A stretch of 53,098 nucleotides of DNA, from the NCBI GenBank assembly GCA_964526035.1, contig CAZGKE010000004.1, positions 1 through 53,098 on the forward strand. Reading direction: 5' to 3'. This document shows positions 33,561-42,679 of the stretch, one piece after another. A model generated the notes under the pieces. The model searched no databases. It saw only the letters and a program-made list of their open reading frames with translations, and had not been told where the DNA came from. A program made the position numbers and the translations under genes. The stretch comes from DAOMOD01 sp964526035 (GTDB lineage Bacteria; Pseudomonadota; Gammaproteobacteria; Xanthomonadales; BPKI01). The first letter of the stretch is position 1; each line of letters opens with the position of its first letter.

Positions 33561-35159
33561 CTACCCCGCACGCCGAATCACGAGCAGCGTGACATCGTCT
33601 TCGACCGGCGCGTCGCCGCGGTGGTCATCCAGCGCGGCGACAATGCGCAGCAGCAAGGGTGCGGGCGGCTGGCTGAGGTCAATCGCCCGCATCAAACCGT
33701 TGCGCGCGAACGTTTGCCCGGCCGCGTCCTCCTGCTCCACCGCGCCGTCGCTGTAGAGCAGCAGTCCGGCGCCGGCGGCGAGTTCGATGGGTTCGCTGCG
33801 GTAGTTCGGTTCAGGCATCACGCCCAACGGAATGCCGCCTTCGCTGGTGAGCGGCAGCACCTCGCGGCCGATCCTGAGCGCGTGGCCGTGACCGGCATCG
33901 ACGTAGTAGCCGCCACCTGCAGCATTGAACACGCCAAGCCACAGGGTGACGAAGCGGCCGCCCGAGGCCTGGCGCAGGAGGTGCGCGTTGAGGCGCGTCA
34001 ACACGGCCGCAGGATCGGCGTCGAATTCCATCGCCGCCCGCAGGTAGGCCTGCACCGATGCCATCAGCAGGCCGGCGCCGAGACCGGTGCCTGACACGTC
34101 TCCGAGCAGAACTGCGAGGCTGCCATCGGGAAGCGCGAACACGTCGGCGAGGTCACCGGCCACCGCACCACCGGGCTGCATCAGCACGGCATAGCCGAGT
34201 TCGCCATGTTCGCCATGCCTGGCCGGCGCGATACGCGCCTGAATCTCGCGCGCGACATCGAGTTCAGCTTCAAGCGCCAGGCGGCGCTGTTCGCTGTCGC
34301 GCTGCTCGACCGCGCCCAGCGCCAGCCCGGCCAGCCGCGCCAGGGCATGGCACAGGGCCGGCGCATCGGCGTGTGTCGCGGCGTCCATGAAATCGGCATC
34401 GAGGTACAGGAACAACGGCGGGTCGTGGTCGCCGGGCAGTGCGACACACAGGGCGCGCTTGAGTTCCACATCCAGCAGCGATCGCTTCAGCCGATCGCGT
34501 GAGGGCGCCTCAAGCAGCGCCAGGTCCTGACCTTCGGCGGCCTCAAGCAACGAAGCGCTGATGCGCACCGAAGCGCTGCCGCCGTAGACCGCCGGCCGCT
34601 GGCACAGTACGCGCGGACCGGCGCCTTCCAGGCGCGAGACGATCAGGCTGCGGGTGTACCCGGAGCCGACCAGCGCGTACTCGGCGAGCAGCTCCAGCAG
34701 CGTGCGCGCCGAGGTCGCCGAGGCTTGGCGCACGGCAAAGTCGAGCAGCAGATTGAGTCGCTGTGCCGCCAGTGCATCCGGTGCATCGGCCGCCGCGACC
34801 ACGGTGTCTCCCTGCGCAGGATCGTCGAGCGTCACCGGGCGCCGGGTGTCGGCGTCGTCTTCCAGCATCAACCGCCAGGGGCCGATGCCGATCACGTCGC
34901 CCACTTCCAGGCGCACCGGATGACGTGCGATGAGGCTGCGCCGGTTGCGCACGGTGCCGGCGCGGCTGCCGAGGTCGGTCAGCCACACGCTGCCATCGCG
35001 GCGCGCCTCGATCAGCGCATGCTGTCGCCCGACGGCACGCTTGGGCAGCACCAGGTCGTTGTCGGGACCGCGACCGATGGCCAGCGTGCCGGCAATCGGC
35101 ACGCGCTTGTCAGCGAGCGCCGGCCCGGCCAGGACTTCCAGCGACCAGCTTGCACCCAT
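33561..35159 (-). CDS. FHA-GAF-SpoIIE type protein phosphatase (PP2C)
   Basis: 532 residues. N-terminal FHA domain (about 15-100; TLAIGRGPDNDLVLPKRAV, GRQHALIEA, TDLGSRAGT); a GAF-like region (about 130-290; LLLDFAVRQASATSARTLLE); a short coiled coil (RRLALEAELDVAREIQARI in part: LEAELDVAREIQARIAP) and an SpoIIE/RsbU PP2C domain (about 310-530) with AGDLADVFALPDGSLAVLLG (Asp-metal motif GDLADVF), LGDVSGTGLGAGLLMA, YVDAGHGHAL and LLLYSDGAVEQ. It would remove phosphate from Ser/Thr proteins and, through FHA, bind a phosphorylated partner, matching the kinase 3 kb away. It lies 38 bp after the metK stop on the same strand. Confidence 0.88.
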   Translation of the reverse strand: MGASWSLEVLAGPALADKRVPIAGTLAIGRGPDNDLVLPKRAVGRQHALIEARRDGSVWLTDLGSRAGTVRNRRSLIARHPVRLEVGDVIGIGPWRLMLEDDADTRRPVTLDDPAQGDTVVAAADAPDALAAQRLNLLLDFAVRQASATSARTLLELLAEYALVGSGYTRSLIVSRLEGAGPRVLCQRPAVYGGSASVRISASLLEAAEGQDLALLEAPSRDRLKRSLLDVELKRALCVALPGDHDPPLFLYLDADFMDAATHADAPALCHALARLAGLALGAVEQRDSEQRRLALEAELDVAREIQARIAPARHGEHGELGYAVLMQPGGAVAGDLADVFALPDGSLAVLLGDVSGTGLGAGLLMASVQAYLRAAMEFDADPAAVLTRLNAHLLRQASGGRFVTLWLGVFNAAGGGYYVDAGHGHALRIGREVLPLTSEGGIPLGVMPEPNYRSEPIELAAGAGLLLYSDGAVEQEDAAGQTFARNGLMRAIDLSQPPAPLLLRIVAALDDHRGDAPVEDDVTLLVIRRAG

Positions 35160-35197
35160 GGGCTGAAGGGGCCGCCCTCAGGCCGCCCACACCGCAC

Positions 35198-36406
<1,209 letters not shown>

Positions 36407-36453
36407 CGCGGGTTATATCCTTTGATACGGATGAAGGGATTTAGGGGGCGGAC

Positions 36454-36459
36454 ATGATA
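36454..36459 (-). promoter_or_regulatory. -10-like TATCAT upstream of metK
   Basis: Five of six consensus matches; transcription would start near 36447 and leave a leader of about 40 nt. The same hexamer lies 30 nt before the cbs gene (5004-5009). Confidence 0.35.
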
Positions 36460-36543
36460 CACGTGCCGGGCCGGATGCGCAGCATAACGCGGGGAGGGAA
36501 TTCCTGGCCGGGCGGCCGACGGATCGTTTCAATATTCGCATCC

Positions 36544-36613
36544 TGTAGGAGCGCCGAAAGCCGCGACCGTGGAGATGCGCATCTCCGCGGTCGCGCACAA
36601 GTGCGCTCCTACA
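36544..36613. repeat. 70-bp near-perfect palindrome of two GTAG-headed REP units
   Basis: Begins tgtaggagcgc and ends gcgctcctaca. The centre, ggagatgcgcatctcc, is also palindromic, and gaccg/cggtc flank it. Typical inverted GTAG REP pair of the Lysobacterales. Lies between the DUF885 gene and the metK promoter. Confidence 0.8.
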
Positions 36614-36659
36614 AAAAGAAGAATCGCAGAGACAGACAGCCAACGTCCTGCGACCCAGA

Positions 36660-38510
36660 TCAATCCACTTCGCCTTGCACCTCCGCAATCCACCCGTCCA
36701 CCACCCCGTCCAGAATCGCCAGCGGCATAGGTCCCTCATCGAGGATGACCGCGTGGAAGTCGCGGATGTCGAAATCCTGGCCCAGGGCATCTTCGGCACG
36801 CATTCGCATGGCCTCCATGCGAAGCATGCCGACCTTGAAGGCGCAGGCCTGTCCGGGGATCACCAGATAGCGTTCGATCTCGGCCTCGACGTCGGTCATC
36901 GGCATGCCGGTGACTGAACTCATGTAATCGATGCCGCGTTCGCGCGTCCAGCGGTGATGGTGCATGCCGGTGTCGACCACCAGGCGTACCGCACGGAACA
37001 GTTCGGCCTGCAGTCGGCCGAGATCGTCGAAGGGATCGTCCAGCAAGCCCATTTCATGCGCCAGCTTCTCCGCGTACAGCGCCCAACCCTCCGAGTAGGC
37101 ATGCAGGGACAGGTTGCGTCGGAAAGCGGGGACATCGGCGGCCTGCTGGCGGGTGATCTGCAGGTGGTGCCCGGGGATGGACTCGTGGTGGGCGAGGGTG
37201 CGCAGACCGAAACGCGCATGCTCCGCGACGTTGCGCAGGTTGACGAAGAAGCGACCGGGTCGGGATCCGTCCAGCGCCGGGCGCATGTAGTACGCACCGA
37301 ACGCGCTGGCCTCGCGGAACTCGGGCACGCGCAGCACTTCGATGGCGACGTCGGGCCCGGGATGGAACCACGGATCGGTTCGCGCCGCGGCATCGGCGAC
37401 GATGTTGCGGTAGGCGTCGAGAATCGACTGGCGTCCCGCTTCGGAGTCCTCGAAAACGAATCGTGGATCCTCATTGAGGGCCGCCATGCGTTCGCCAACG
37501 CTGCCCAGACAACGTCGCTGCGCGCAGAGAATGTTGTGCATCGCCACTTCGATGCGCTGTACTTCAGCGAGTCCGAGTTGGTGGATTTCCTCGGGACCCA
37601 GATCGGTGGTGGTGTGGCCGCGCAGCAGCCAGCGGTAGTAGGCGTCTCCGTCCGGCAGCGCCCAGACGCCGTGATTGTCGGGCTGCAGCTCGAGCAGGGT
37701 TTCCAGAAAATCGCCGAGGTTGCGATACGCCGGATAGACGTGGTCGGCGACGGCGGCTTCGATCGCCGCCTTCCGATCCCGCATTTCGGCCTCGCCGACA
37801 ACCCCGGATGTCGCCATGCGCGCGGTGAACTCGCGAACCAGCGGATTTTCTTCAGGCGCCCCGGCCACGAACCGGCGGACGTCGCGCAGCGTCTTTTCGA
37901 TGGCGAAGCGCGGCGGCAACACGCCGCGGTCGCCGCGATGCCGAACCACCTCGATGGTCCCGGCGAAGGCTGCAGAAACCGCGCTCAATCGCTGCAGGTA
38001 GAAGTCGATGTCACGTTCGTCGCGCAGCGGATGCTGATTGATGAGGAACTCAGGCAACGTGCTGTGAATCGCCATCAGCTGGTTCAACGGATAGTCATGC
38101 CAGATGAAAGGTTCACCAAGCACCTGCTGCTGCAGGGTCCAGGCAAGGATGTCGCGCGACAGGCGCTGTCTGCGATCGAGCGTTGTATTGTCGAAGGCGG
38201 TCAGCTCATCGAGGTGTCGCGACGCCAAGGCCTGTGCTGCCTGTGTGGCTTCCACGGATGCAATGTCGAGACGACCGAGATACGCCGCTTCCCCGGCCGT
38301 TCCGACCAAGGCCGCAGCCATGGCCTGTGGCTGGTCTGCGCGACGCTCCGTGTGCACGCGATCGAAGAACACGTCGAGCGATTCGCGTTCGGGTACGGAT
38401 ACGGGCGCGTTGCTCCGCGATTCCGGAGTTTCGTTGCAGCCAGGCAGAAGAAATGCAGCCAGAACGAAGAGAGGGAGGGACAGTGCAGCGCGGCAGGGAG
38501 GACGAGTCAT
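36660..38510 (-). CDS. DUF885 family lipoprotein, predicted metallopeptidase-like
   Basis: 616 residues. Signal MTRPPCRAALSLPLFVLAAF with lipobox LPGC, so an envelope lipoprotein. The DUF885 fold is helical and carries a HEXXH-like metal site: LAHHESIPGHHLQ, with a downstream Glu in YSEGWALYAE, which resembles the gluzincin pattern of M32 and related peptidases. FGAYYMRPALDGSRPGRFFV and DFHAVILDEGPMPLAILDG are other family landmarks. The physiological substrate is unknown. Divergent from the redoxin gene (92 bp between starts); the next gene downstream is metK, beyond the GTAG palindrome. Confidence 0.86.
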   Translation of the reverse strand: MTRPPCRAALSLPLFVLAAFLLPGCNETPESRSNAPVSVPERESLDVFFDRVHTERRADQPQAMAAALVGTAGEAAYLGRLDIASVEATQAAQALASRHLDELTAFDNTTLDRRQRLSRDILAWTLQQQVLGEPFIWHDYPLNQLMAIHSTLPEFLINQHPLRDERDIDFYLQRLSAVSAAFAGTIEVVRHRGDRGVLPPRFAIEKTLRDVRRFVAGAPEENPLVREFTARMATSGVVGEAEMRDRKAAIEAAVADHVYPAYRNLGDFLETLLELQPDNHGVWALPDGDAYYRWLLRGHTTTDLGPEEIHQLGLAEVQRIEVAMHNILCAQRRCLGSVGERMAALNEDPRFVFEDSEAGRQSILDAYRNIVADAAARTDPWFHPGPDVAIEVLRVPEFREASAFGAYYMRPALDGSRPGRFFVNLRNVAEHARFGLRTLAHHESIPGHHLQITRQQAADVPAFRRNLSLHAYSEGWALYAEKLAHEMGLLDDPFDDLGRLQAELFRAVRLVVDTGMHHHRWTRERGIDYMSSVTGMPMTDVEAEIERYLVIPGQACAFKVGMLRMEAMRMRAEDALGQDFDIRDFHAVILDEGPMPLAILDGVVDGWIAEVQGEVD

Positions 38511-38602
38511 GGCACCACTGGGTCGAAATGGAAGGCATTTTCACTGATCGTCCGTAATGGTCAGACGTTACACTGAAGTCACGCAACTGAGGAGAAGAAC
38601 CC

Positions 38603-39154
38603 GTGGCCCTGACGCATACACCTGAACCCGCGATTGGCAGCGCCGCGCCCGACTTCCAGCTGCCCGGCGTTGACGGACGTGTATACAGCCGCGATGCCGT
38701 GCGCGGCGAGCGCGGCCTGCTGGTGATGTTCATCTGCGCGCACTGTCCGTACGTCAAGGCCATCGAGGAGCGGCTGGTCGCCGATATGCGCGAGCTTCAG
38801 GAGTTCGGCATCGGCGTGGTTGCCATCTGCAGCAACGACTTCGCCCACTACCCGGAGGACAGTCCCGAGAAGCTGCGCGCCCAGGCCGCGCGCGAAGGGT
38901 TCACTTTCCCCTACCTGATCGACGAGTCCCAGGAGGTGGCGCGCACCTACGGCGCTGTGTGCACGCCGGATTTCTTCGGCTACGACCGTGACCTCAAGCT
39001 GCGCTATCGTGGCCGTCTCGACGCGGCACACCGCGGTCCGCGCGACGAGACGATGCGCCGCGAGCTGGTCGACGCGATGCGCGAGATTTCCGAAAGCGGC
39101 GACACCGGCGTCGAGCAAGTGCCATCCATGGGGTGTTCGATCAAGTGGCGCTGA
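38603..39154 (+). CDS. Thioredoxin-fold redoxin (AhpC/TSA family)
   Basis: 183 residues, no signal peptide. Thioredoxin fold of the redoxin type: SAAPDFQLPGVDGRVYS opens the domain, and the active site is FICAHCPYVKAIEERL with a CxxC (CAHC). VVAICSNDFAHYPEDSPEKL and VCTPDFFGYDRDLKLRYRGR are characteristic of a group of cytosolic redoxins whose role is not established. GTG start at 38603 with a strong Shine-Dalgarno (gaggagaag) 5 nt before it. Convergent with ilvA (stops 17 bp apart). Confidence 0.88.
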   Translation: MALTHTPEPAIGSAAPDFQLPGVDGRVYSRDAVRGERGLLVMFICAHCPYVKAIEERLVADMRELQEFGIGVVAICSNDFAHYPEDSPEKLRAQAAREGFTFPYLIDESQEVARTYGAVCTPDFFGYDRDLKLRYRGRLDAAHRGPRDETMRRELVDAMREISESGDTGVEQVPSMGCSIKWR

Positions 39155-39171
39155 AGGCGTAGGCCCCGCGC

Positions 39172-40710
39172 TCACTGACCGAGGAAGGCACGCAGCGCCG
39201 GATGCGCGCTTTCCTCGCGCCAGGCGAAGCCGAGCCGGGCGAGGTCGGCGTCGAACTCCGCGTCGTCAATCGCCGACATTTCGAAGCCCGCCAGCACGCG
39301 ACCGTAGGCCGCACCGTGGTTGCGGTAGTGGAACAGGCTGATGTTCCAGCGTCCGCCCAGCGCTTCCAGGAACTGCAGCAGGGCGCCGGGACGCTCGGGG
39401 AACTCGAAGCGGATGATGCGCTCGCGCGCCAGCGCGGCGCGTCCGCCGACCATGTGGCGCACGTGCAGCTTGGCGACCTCGTCGTCGGACAGATCGAGCA
39501 CCTGGTAGCCGGCCGCAGACAGCGCAGCAGCGATCAGTGCGCGCTCGGCTTCCCCTTCGCGCAGGCGCACGCCAACGAATATTTCGGCCGTCGCGCCACC
39601 GCCGTGGCGGTAGTTGAATTCGGTCACGGCGCGACGCCCCAGCGCGCGGCAGAAATCAAGGAAGGCGCCGCGCTGCTCGGGAATGGTGACGCCGAACAAG
39701 GCCTCGTGGCGCTCCCCGATCTCGGCGCGTTCGGCCACATGGGCGAGACGGTCGAAGCCCATATTGGCGCCGGAAAGCACGGCTGCCAGATGCAGCTCGC
39801 GGCGATTCTGCGTCTGGCTCCATTTCTTGAGTCCGGCCACGGCCAGCGCGCCGGCCGGCTCGACGATGCCGCGGGTGTCTTCGAACACGTCGCGGATGGC
39901 GGCGCACACCTGGTCGCAGTCCACCGTGACCACTTCATCGACGCGATCACGCAAGACCTCGAAATTGATCTCACCGATCTGCCGCACCGCGCAGCCGTCG
40001 ACAAACAGACCGACCCGATCCAACGGCACCGGGTGTCCGGCTTCGAGCGCGGCCTGCAGGCAGGCGGCGTCGGCGGGTTCGACTGCGATCACGCGGATGT
40101 CGGGACGCACGGCCTTGATGTAGGCCGCCATGCCGGCGGCGAGACCGCCGCCGCCAACCGGGATGAACACCGCATCGAGGGGACCCGGATGCTGCGCCAG
40201 CAGCTCCATCGCCACCGTGCCCTGGCCGGCGATGACGTCGGCATCGTCATAGGGATGGATGAGCGTGGCGCCGCGCTGGACAGCCAGGTGCTGGCCGTGC
40301 ACGGCGGCCTCGTCGTAGCTGTCGCCGTGCAGCACCACCCGAGCGCCGAGTTCCCGCACCGCGTCGACCTTGATCGCCGGTGTGGTGATCGGCATCACGA
40401 TGGTGGCCTCGATGCGCAGCTTGCGCGCGGCCAGCGCGACCCCCTGTGCGTGATTGCCGGCCGAGACCGCCAGCACGCCGCGGCGCCGCTGCTCCTGCGT
40501 CAGCGTGCGCAGCCGATTGAAGGCGCCGCGCAGCTTGAATGAAAAGACAGGCTGCTGGTCCTCGCGCTTGAAAAGCACCTGCTGATCCAGGCGCGCCGAC
40601 AGGCGCGGCGCAAGATCCAGCGGCGTGCGCCGCGCCAGGTCGTAGACATCGGCGCGCAGGATCGCGGAGAGCCACGGGTCGGGGGCGATTTCTGCGCGGG
40701 CGGCGGTCAT
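39172..40710 (-). CDS. ilvA: Threonine dehydratase, biosynthetic
   Basis: PLP enzyme that turns threonine into 2-oxobutyrate, the first step specific to isoleucine. 512 residues. PLP lysine in FSFKLRGAFNR, cofactor phosphate loop VPVGGGGLAAG (here IPVGGGGLAAG), AVSAGNHAQGVALAA, and two C-terminal ACT-like regulatory segments (about 335-512; FPERPGALLQFLEALG, FHYRNHGAAYGRVLAG), as in feedback-inhibited enzymes. Last gene of the ilv-leu cluster, 145 bp after leuB, with a palindromic array between. The ATG at 40710 is the family start; a longer frame runs into that array. Confidence 0.96.
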   Translation of the reverse strand: MTAARAEIAPDPWLSAILRADVYDLARRTPLDLAPRLSARLDQQVLFKREDQQPVFSFKLRGAFNRLRTLTQEQRRRGVLAVSAGNHAQGVALAARKLRIEATIVMPITTPAIKVDAVRELGARVVLHGDSYDEAAVHGQHLAVQRGATLIHPYDDADVIAGQGTVAMELLAQHPGPLDAVFIPVGGGGLAAGMAAYIKAVRPDIRVIAVEPADAACLQAALEAGHPVPLDRVGLFVDGCAVRQIGEINFEVLRDRVDEVVTVDCDQVCAAIRDVFEDTRGIVEPAGALAVAGLKKWSQTQNRRELHLAAVLSGANMGFDRLAHVAERAEIGERHEALFGVTIPEQRGAFLDFCRALGRRAVTEFNYRHGGGATAEIFVGVRLREGEAERALIAAALSAAGYQVLDLSDDEVAKLHVRHMVGGRAALARERIIRFEFPERPGALLQFLEALGGRWNISLFHYRNHGAAYGRVLAGFEMSAIDDAEFDADLARLGFAWREESAHPALRAFLGQ

Positions 40711-40754
40711 GGCGATTGGGAACGCAGTTTGAATGCGAACAGGTCGGACAACCA

Positions 40755-40799
40755 CGATCGGGACCCGGGTCCCGGGTCCCGGGTCCCGACGCGGGATCG
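40755..40799. repeat. CCCGGGT tandem palindromic array
   Basis: Four overlapping copies of the 7-nt word gggtccc, each self-complementary, flanked by cgatcggg and cgggatcg. Between ilvA and leuB, next to the ilvA start. Confidence 0.65.
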
Positions 40800-40855
40800 C
40801 TCACCGATGCCGGACCCTGCCAGGGTACGACACTGCGTGTTCGGAGCGACCGGCT

Positions 40856-41929
40856 TCAAGCGGCCATCCTCCCCCGATCCAGCACGGTGGCGGCAATGCT
40901 GCTGCCGATGACCGCCGTACTGGCGCTGCCGCCGAGATCGCGCGGCAGCAGCCCGGCAGTCAGGGTTGCGTTGACTGCGGCTTCCAGCGCGGCGGCTTCC
41001 TCGGTCATTCCCAGCGAATGGCGAAGCAGCATGGCGCAGGAGAGGATGGTGCCGATCGGATTGGCGATGCCGCGGCCGGCGATGTCGGGCGCCGAGCCGT
41101 GGATCGGTTCGTACAGTCCGCGGCTGCCCTCGCCCAGCGAAGCCGAAGGCAGCATGCCGATGGAGCCGGCCAGCACCGAGGCCTCGTCGGTGAGGATGTC
41201 GCCGAACAGGTTCTCGGTGAGGATCACGTCGAAGTCGCGCGGGCGGGTCAGCAGGTGCATGGCCATGGCGTCCACCAGCACGTGTTCGAAGGCGATGTCG
41301 GGAAACTCATCCGACAGCACCCGGGTCACCGTGCTGCGCCACAGGCGCGAGGTCTCCAGTACGTTGGCCTTGTCCACATGCGTGATACGACCGCTGCGTC
41401 CACGCGCCAGCGCCGCGGCGGTGCGGGTGACGCGCTCGATCTCGGTCACGCTGTAGCGACAGCCATCGAAGGCGCTGTCGGCGTCGCGGCGTTTCTCGCC
41501 AAAGTAGATGCCGCCAGTCAACTCGCGCACCACCAGAATGTCGACGCCTTCGATGATGGCGCGCTTGAGCGGCGCCAGATCCAGTGCAGACTTGTGCGGT
41601 TTCACCGGTCGCAGGTTGGCGTACACGCCAAGAAGCGCGCGCAGCTCCAGCAGCCCCTGCTCGGGACGCTTCGGCAGCGCCGGATCCGACCACTTCGGCC
41701 CACCCACAGCGCCCAGCAACACTGCATCGGCACGTTGGCACAGCGCCGCCGTTTCCTCAGGCAAGGGCTCGCCGCAGGCATCCAGCGCTGCGCCGCCGAT
41801 CAGGCCGGTCTCGAACTCGAAGCGATGCCCGAAGGCCTCGGCCACCGCCTGCAGGCAGCGACGGCCTTCGGCGATCACTTCGGGGCCGATGCCGTCGCCG
41901 GGCAGCAACGCAATGGTGTGTGTTGTCAT
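40856..41929 (-). CDS. leuB: 3-isopropylmalate dehydrogenase
   Basis: Oxidises and decarboxylates 3-isopropylmalate with NAD, third step of leucine synthesis. 357 residues. LLPGDGIGPEV start, AVGGPKWSD, substrate-binding VRELTGGIYFGE, the Lys in VDKANVLETSRLW, metal-binding DAMAMHL and ENLFGDILTDEAS, and the NAD-binding GSAPDIAGRG. The ATG at 41929 is the family start; the reading frame continues upstream into the repeat element but without homology. Part of the ilv-leu cluster. Confidence 0.97.
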   Translation of the reverse strand: MTTHTIALLPGDGIGPEVIAEGRRCLQAVAEAFGHRFEFETGLIGGAALDACGEPLPEETAALCQRADAVLLGAVGGPKWSDPALPKRPEQGLLELRALLGVYANLRPVKPHKSALDLAPLKRAIIEGVDILVVRELTGGIYFGEKRRDADSAFDGCRYSVTEIERVTRTAAALARGRSGRITHVDKANVLETSRLWRSTVTRVLSDEFPDIAFEHVLVDAMAMHLLTRPRDFDVILTENLFGDILTDEASVLAGSIGMLPSASLGEGSRGLYEPIHGSAPDIAGRGIANPIGTILSCAMLLRHSLGMTEEAAALEAAVNATLTAGLLPRDLGGSASTAVIGSSIAATVLDRGRMAA

Positions 41930-41952
41930 GGGATGTCCTTGAGCAAGAAAGA

Positions 41953-42098
41953 TTTCAGTCCGCAAAGGACGCAAAGCACGCAAAGGAAGAGATCGAGAAG
42001 AGCGATTCCAGTTTTCGGTCGAAGCTCTCCGCGCCTGGGATCGTTCTCCTCGACCTTCTGCGTTCCGTTTGCGCACTTTGCGTTCTTTGCGGACTCAT
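41953..42098. repeat. Inverted CGCAAAGGA nonamer arms between leuD and leuB
   Basis: Left arm 41953-41991 has three in-register 9-nt units (cgcaaagga, cgcaaagca, cgcaaagga) after ttcagtc. Right arm 42068-42098 has three units in reverse complement (tttgcgcac, tttgcgttc, tttgcggac). The spacer is about 76 nt. The right arm contains the leuD stop codon, so the element fills the whole gap between the two genes. Same word and layout as the element at 44095-44226. Confidence 0.8.
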
Positions 42099-42679
42099 GC
42101 TTCTTGCCTTTCAGGCAACTCGAACGCCTCGATCTCGCGATCTGCCTCAAGCAGATAGCCCAGCGCATCAATGCCGCGCAGCAGGCACTGGCGAGCGAAG
42201 GGTTCGATGTCGAAGCCGATGCGCACGCCATCTGGCAGGGTGATGGCGCGGTCTTCGAGGTCGACCAGGATCTCGTTGCCGGCGAAGGCGGCGATGCGCG
42301 CGGTGTCGGTTGGGTCGACTTCAATCGCCAGCAGGCCGTTCTTCAGCGCGTTGCTCCGGAAGATGTCGGCAATGCGGGAGCTGATGACGACGCGGATGCC
42401 GAGGTCGAGCAGCGACCAGGGCGCATGCTCGCGCGAGGAGCCGCAGCCGAAGTTGCGACCGGCGAGCAGGATGCCGGCACCGCGGGCCTGGGCGGCGCGC
42501 AACGGAAAGTCCTCGCGTTCGTTTCCATCGGCGTCATAGCGCCAGTCATTGAAGGCATGCCTGCCGAGACCGCTGCGCTCGGTGGTGGTGAGAAATCGCG
42601 CCGGGATGATCTGGTCGGTGTCGATGTTTTCCTGCGGCAGGACGGCCAGCGGAGCGTTGACTCTGAGGAATGGCTTCAT
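42095..42679 (-). CDS. leuD: 3-isopropylmalate dehydratase, small subunit
   Basis: Swivel-domain subunit of isopropylmalate isomerase, partner of LeuC. 194 residues. KPFLRVNAPLAVLPQENIDT, DTDQIIPARFL, and the substrate loop GRNFGCGSSREHAPW are diagnostic; SNALKNGLLAIEV lies in the second half. The start overlaps the leuC stop by four bases (ATGA), so the subunits are translationally coupled. The stop codon is inside the right arm of a nonamer repeat element. Confidence 0.97.
   Translation of the reverse strand: MKPFLRVNAPLAVLPQENIDTDQIIPARFLTTTERSGLGRHAFNDWRYDADGNEREDFPLRAAQARGAGILLAGRNFGCGSSREHAPWSLLDLGIRVVISSRIADIFRSNALKNGLLAIEVDPTDTARIAAFAGNEILVDLEDRAITLPDGVRIGFDIEPFARQCLLRGIDALGYLLEADREIEAFELPERQEA

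Noticed and set aside
36407..36470. SAM riboswitch upstream of metK
   Set aside because: The leader is only about 40 nt and shows no SAM-I, SAM-II or SAM/SAH core that I can recognise.
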